A stretch of DNA of 64,000 nt from Myxococcales bacterium (lineage in GTDB: Bacteria; Myxococcota_A; Polyangia; Haliangiales; Haliangiaceae): contig JADJJK010000077.1 of NCBI GenBank assembly GCA_016706545.1, forward strand, positions 186,001 through 250,000, in the 5' to 3' direction. The notes beneath the pieces were generated by a model. That model was not told the origin of the DNA, searched no databases, and saw nothing but the letters and a program-made list of their open reading frames with translations. A program made the translations under genes and the position numbers. This document shows positions 61,595 to 64,000 of this stretch, piece by piece (the stretch's first letter is position 1; each line of letters starts with the position of its first letter).

Positions 61595-64000
61595 CGGATG
61601 GCCGGGGTGACGAGGGACAAGGACAAGGTGCCGTCGGGCACGCGCAGGTTGATGTAGCCGTCGACGAGCGGCGCCGTGATATGGACCGGGATGATCACGT
61701 TGCCGCGGTTGTGCAGCTCCACCCGCATGCGGCCATCGGGCAGGAAGGTGACTGGACCGGTGAGCACCAGATTGACCGGCTTGCTCTGGACGTCGTGATC
61801 GACCAGGGGGATCGACAGATCGGGCGCGTCCATCAGCGTCTGCACCGCGATGACGAACATCGGCTTGCCGTTGCCGTCATCGAGGATGTAGCCGACGGCG
61901 CCCGCGGCGGTGGGCTCCAGCAGGCGCAGGTGCATCAGGCCGGTCTGCACGTTGCGGATGTCGATCTCCACGATCCCGATCTTGGCGGTGGCGTTGATGG
62001 TGAGCGAGGTGACGCGCACGGACTGCGCCGAGATCCGCACCGGCACGCAAGGGCCCGCGCCGGTCGCTGGCGCGCCGGTGGGCGTGATCGGGCAGCTCTC
62101 CACCTTGGGCAGCACGGTGACGGGCAAGGCGGCGGCGACGCCGATGCACACCTGGTTGCCGAGCAGGGCGGGCTTGCAGTCGGGGCCGGCGAGCGCCGCC
62201 GCGGTCACGTCGCCCGAGGTGCTGACCACGTCGACCGCGAGCTGGTTGTCCGGGTGCAGGATCTCGCCGGCGTCGAGGTATCCGTTGCCGTTGCGGTCGG
62301 CCAGCGGCAACGCGGTCAGCGGGATCATGGTGGTCGGCGCCGGGGACGCCGCGGTGAACGGCAGCACCACCGCGGCGCCGCCCTCGCTGTCGGCGTCCGC
62401 GAGCGCGTCGGTGTTGAGCGGACGGCCGTTGGCGCCGCAGACCTCGCCAGCGTTGCAGGTGGCGTCGGTGCCAGCGATCATGGTGACGCGGTAGCGAGCG
62501 CCCGGGATCCATCGCGTCAGCGGGGTGAAGCGGAAGCCGGCCTGGCGCACCGTGAGCTCGCCGGGCACGGCCTGCACGCAGGCGCCTGCGCCGTCGAGCT
62601 GCTCGACGCGGATCGCGCCGGTGTTGCAGGCGGCGCCCACCCGCAGGCTGGCCGCGGACATGGGCTGGGTGAACCAGGCCTCGATGTCGCGATCGGCGGT
62701 GAGCTCGAATGGCCGATACGGTAGGTCGGTGGCGCGGCCAGCGACGCAGCGCCCCGGCGAGGTGGCGCTGCCTCCGGTGAGGGCGCACGGCGCGCCGGGC
62801 ACCACCGCGGCGAGCTGCGGCGGCACGGTGGCGCCGCCGGGGGCGGCGGCGGTGGTGAACGGAATCACCCCGGTGCCCGCGGTGGGATCGCCGGGGCTCA
62901 GCGTCAGCGGCTGGCCGGCGGCGTCGACCATGGGCCCAAGGCGCAGGCTGTACGCGGTGGCCGGCGCCAGCGGCTGGCGCGGCGTGATGACGACCGCTGC
63001 GCCGGCGACGCGCGCGTCCACGGCGATCGACGTGGTGCCCGCCATGAGCGCGAGCTGGCCAGCGGCGCGCAGCTTGCCGGCGTCGACCGCGCTCGACAAG
63101 AGGACCTGCAGCCGGGCGTCGGTGGCGACCTGCGTGTCGCCGCGGGCGGGCGAGGTGGCGACGACGCGCGGCGGAGCTTCGTTCGGGATCACGGCAGTCG
63201 CGCCGGTGCGCAGCCGCAGCGAGAGGTCTGCGTGCGAGCGGGTCACGCCCAGAAGCTCGACCTCGATCGCGCCGGTGGCCTCGAGCGCGAGCTGGCCCTG
63301 CGCCACGGTCGCCAGGCCCACCAGGTGCATGCCGAGCAAGGTCTGGGTGGCCAGCGCGTTGCCGGTGGCGTCCTCTGCGGTGAGCGCCGCGTCGAGAAAC
63401 AGCTCCACCATCAGCGGGGCGTCGCGATCATCGGGGCGGACGTCCGCCGGGCGATGCGGGTTGCGGGTGACCCAGCCGTTGGCGTCGCTCAGCAGGTCGA
63501 AGCGCAGCGGGCCGGTCTGGTACCCCAGGCCGACGACGCCGGCCAGCCGCAGCGGGAGCTCGGAGGCCGACAGGCGCTGGCCCTTGCGCACGGTGAACGG
63601 GATGGGACCGCCGAACGCGGTGGGATCGCCGAGCTCCGCGCGCAGCGTGCCCGGCAACAGCGAGAGCTCAGCGCTGCCGATGAGCGGCGCGTGCTTGTGG
63701 ACGCTGTTGATCGGCGCCCCGGTGAGCTCCGAGAGCTCGGGGCTGGCGCCAGCGTCTGGCAGATCGAGCGCGACCACCTGCTCGTACGACGGGCCGGATA
63801 CCGGCGAGAACGACAGCGTGGTCGCCGGCAACGCGGTGCCGCCGCGGTCGGTCAGGCCGGTCAGCACCAGCTCGTGGCGAGCGCCCGCGTCCAGATCGGC
63901 GTCGGGGTCGACGACCAGGTGCTGGCCCACCGCGAGCACGGTGGCGGGCAGCGCGGCGGTGGTCCCTGCGCGGCGCAGCGTGACCGCCCCGGCGGCGAGC
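61591..64000 (-). CDS. Large Ig-like (Big/SbsA-type) surface protein, 5' end outside window
   Basis: The frame is open from base 64000 to the stop at 61591 (over 800 visible residues) with no start in view. It contains several bacterial Ig-like domains: PPRVVATSPARGDTQVATDA and LQVLLSSAVDAGKLR, with LAPATAYSLRLGP, is the classical SbsA/Big_5 pattern, repeated near PPQLAAVVPGAPC with ADRDIEAWFTQPMSAASLR and RWIPGARYRVTMIAG. DRNGNGYLDAGEI resembles a calcium-binding dockerin/EF-hand-like loop (Asp/Asn at alternate positions). It is a probable surface or matrix protein. It overlaps the OmpW start by four bases. Confidence 0.82.
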   Translation of the reverse strand, partial: LAAGAVTLRRAGTTAALPATVLAVGQHLVVDPDADLDAGARHELVLTGLTDRGGTALPATTLSFSPVSGPSYEQVVALDLPDAGASPELSELTGAPINSVHKHAPLIGSAELSLLPGTLRAELGDPTAFGGPIPFTVRKGQRLSASELPLRLAGVVGLGYQTGPLRFDLLSDANGWVTRNPHRPADVRPDDRDAPLMVELFLDAALTAEDATGNALATQTLLGMHLVGLATVAQGQLALEATGAIEVELLGVTRSHADLSLRLRTGATAVIPNEAPPRVVATSPARGDTQVATDARLQVLLSSAVDAGKLRAAGQLALMAGTTSIAVDARVAGAAVVITPRQPLAPATAYSLRLGPMVDAAGQPLTLSPGDPTAGTGVIPFTTAAAPGGATVPPQLAAVVPGAPCALTGGSATSPGRCVAGRATDLPYRPFELTADRDIEAWFTQPMSAASLRVGAACNTGAIRVEQLDGAGACVQAVPGELTVRQAGFRFTPLTRWIPGARYRVTMIAGTDATCNAGEVCGANGRPLNTDALADADSEGGAAVVLPFTAASPAPTTMIPLTALPLADRNGNGYLDAGEILHPDNQLAVDVVSTSGDVTAAALAGPDCKPALLGNQVCIGVAAALPVTVLPKVESCPITPTGAPATGAGPCVPVRISAQSVRVTSLTINATAKIGIVEIDIRNVQTGLMHLRLLEPTAAGAVGYILDDGNGKPMFVIAVQTLMDAPDLSIPLVDHDVQSKPVNLVLTGPVTFLPDGRMRVELHNRGNVIIPVHITAPLVDGYINLRVPDGTLSLSLVTPAIR

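Overview
This window is very G+C-rich, densely coding DNA that looks myxobacterial (Myxococcota). The signs are Hanks-type Ser/Thr kinases (one fused to an AAA/TPR module), a quadruple PATAN (DUF4388) protein, a DUF4157 metalloprotease-like protein, many short lipoproteins and paired M16 proteases. No rRNA, tRNA, CRISPR array or intact transposon was recognised. The genus is an inference from gene families.

Layout. 1-9.6 kb is mostly housekeeping: mtgA (cut by the window edge), a membrane TPR-like protein and a type II DAHP synthase in one operon; a 5'-nucleotidase lipoprotein; ndk; a class-C beta-lactamase-like lipoprotein; sucC-sucD. 9.6-11.6 kb holds an ABC-type ATPase plus a small DxD (TOPRIM-like?) partner, resembling a two-gene defence module. 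11.7-23 kb is mixed accessory DNA: a small OMP-like protein, a frameshifted B12-binding radical SAM gene, a DUF4157 protein with two HExxH motifs, an HD-like hydrolase, a deleted FAD monooxygenase, a parallel beta-helix protein, a DHA2 MFS pump and a YkvA protein. 23-26 kb is an M16 protease pair (active plus inactive). 26.3-33.4 kb is a tightly overlapping FAD oxidoreductase / acetoacetate-decarboxylase-like / kinase-ATPase operon. 33.4-37.5 kb has secreted and lipoprotein genes and a PadR regulator facing an aspartyl-protease-like gene across a 21-bp palindrome. 37.5-39.2 kb is a graveyard of defence genes (AAA/S8 peptidase module, HsdS, DUF1016 nuclease) with a transposase scrap. 39.2-44 kb has a seven-bladed beta-propeller lipoprotein and a second kinase with its secreted neighbour. 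44-49.4 kb has a candidate selenoprotein, prfC and clpS-clpA. 49.7-53.8 kb has the PATAN/peptidoglycan-binding protein co-translated with a globin, plus small lipoprotein and membrane genes. 53.9-58 kb is a glycan set (dehydrogenase-epimerase fusion, glycosyltransferase, polysaccharide deacetylase). 58-64 kb has a P460-like lipoprotein, a DUF4091-type protein, an OmpW barrel and a large Ig-like protein cut by the window end.

The most unusual item is 44162-44542. It is a 126-codon frame interrupted by one in-frame TGA, followed at once by a hairpin with a GGTC apical loop at the spacing of a bacterial SECIS element. The reading frame continues past the TGA into a CxxC...CxxC zinc ribbon. It reads as a selenoprotein of no family I can name. 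A second window-wide pattern is a TANNNT hexamer lying 5-9 bases before the start codon of at least twelve genes, several without an obvious Shine-Dalgarno, which suggests many leaderless mRNAs. Several genes (radical SAM, both kinases, DUF1016, the WNNAS-repeat gene) carry single frameshifts, so base-level accuracy should be checked before calling them broken.
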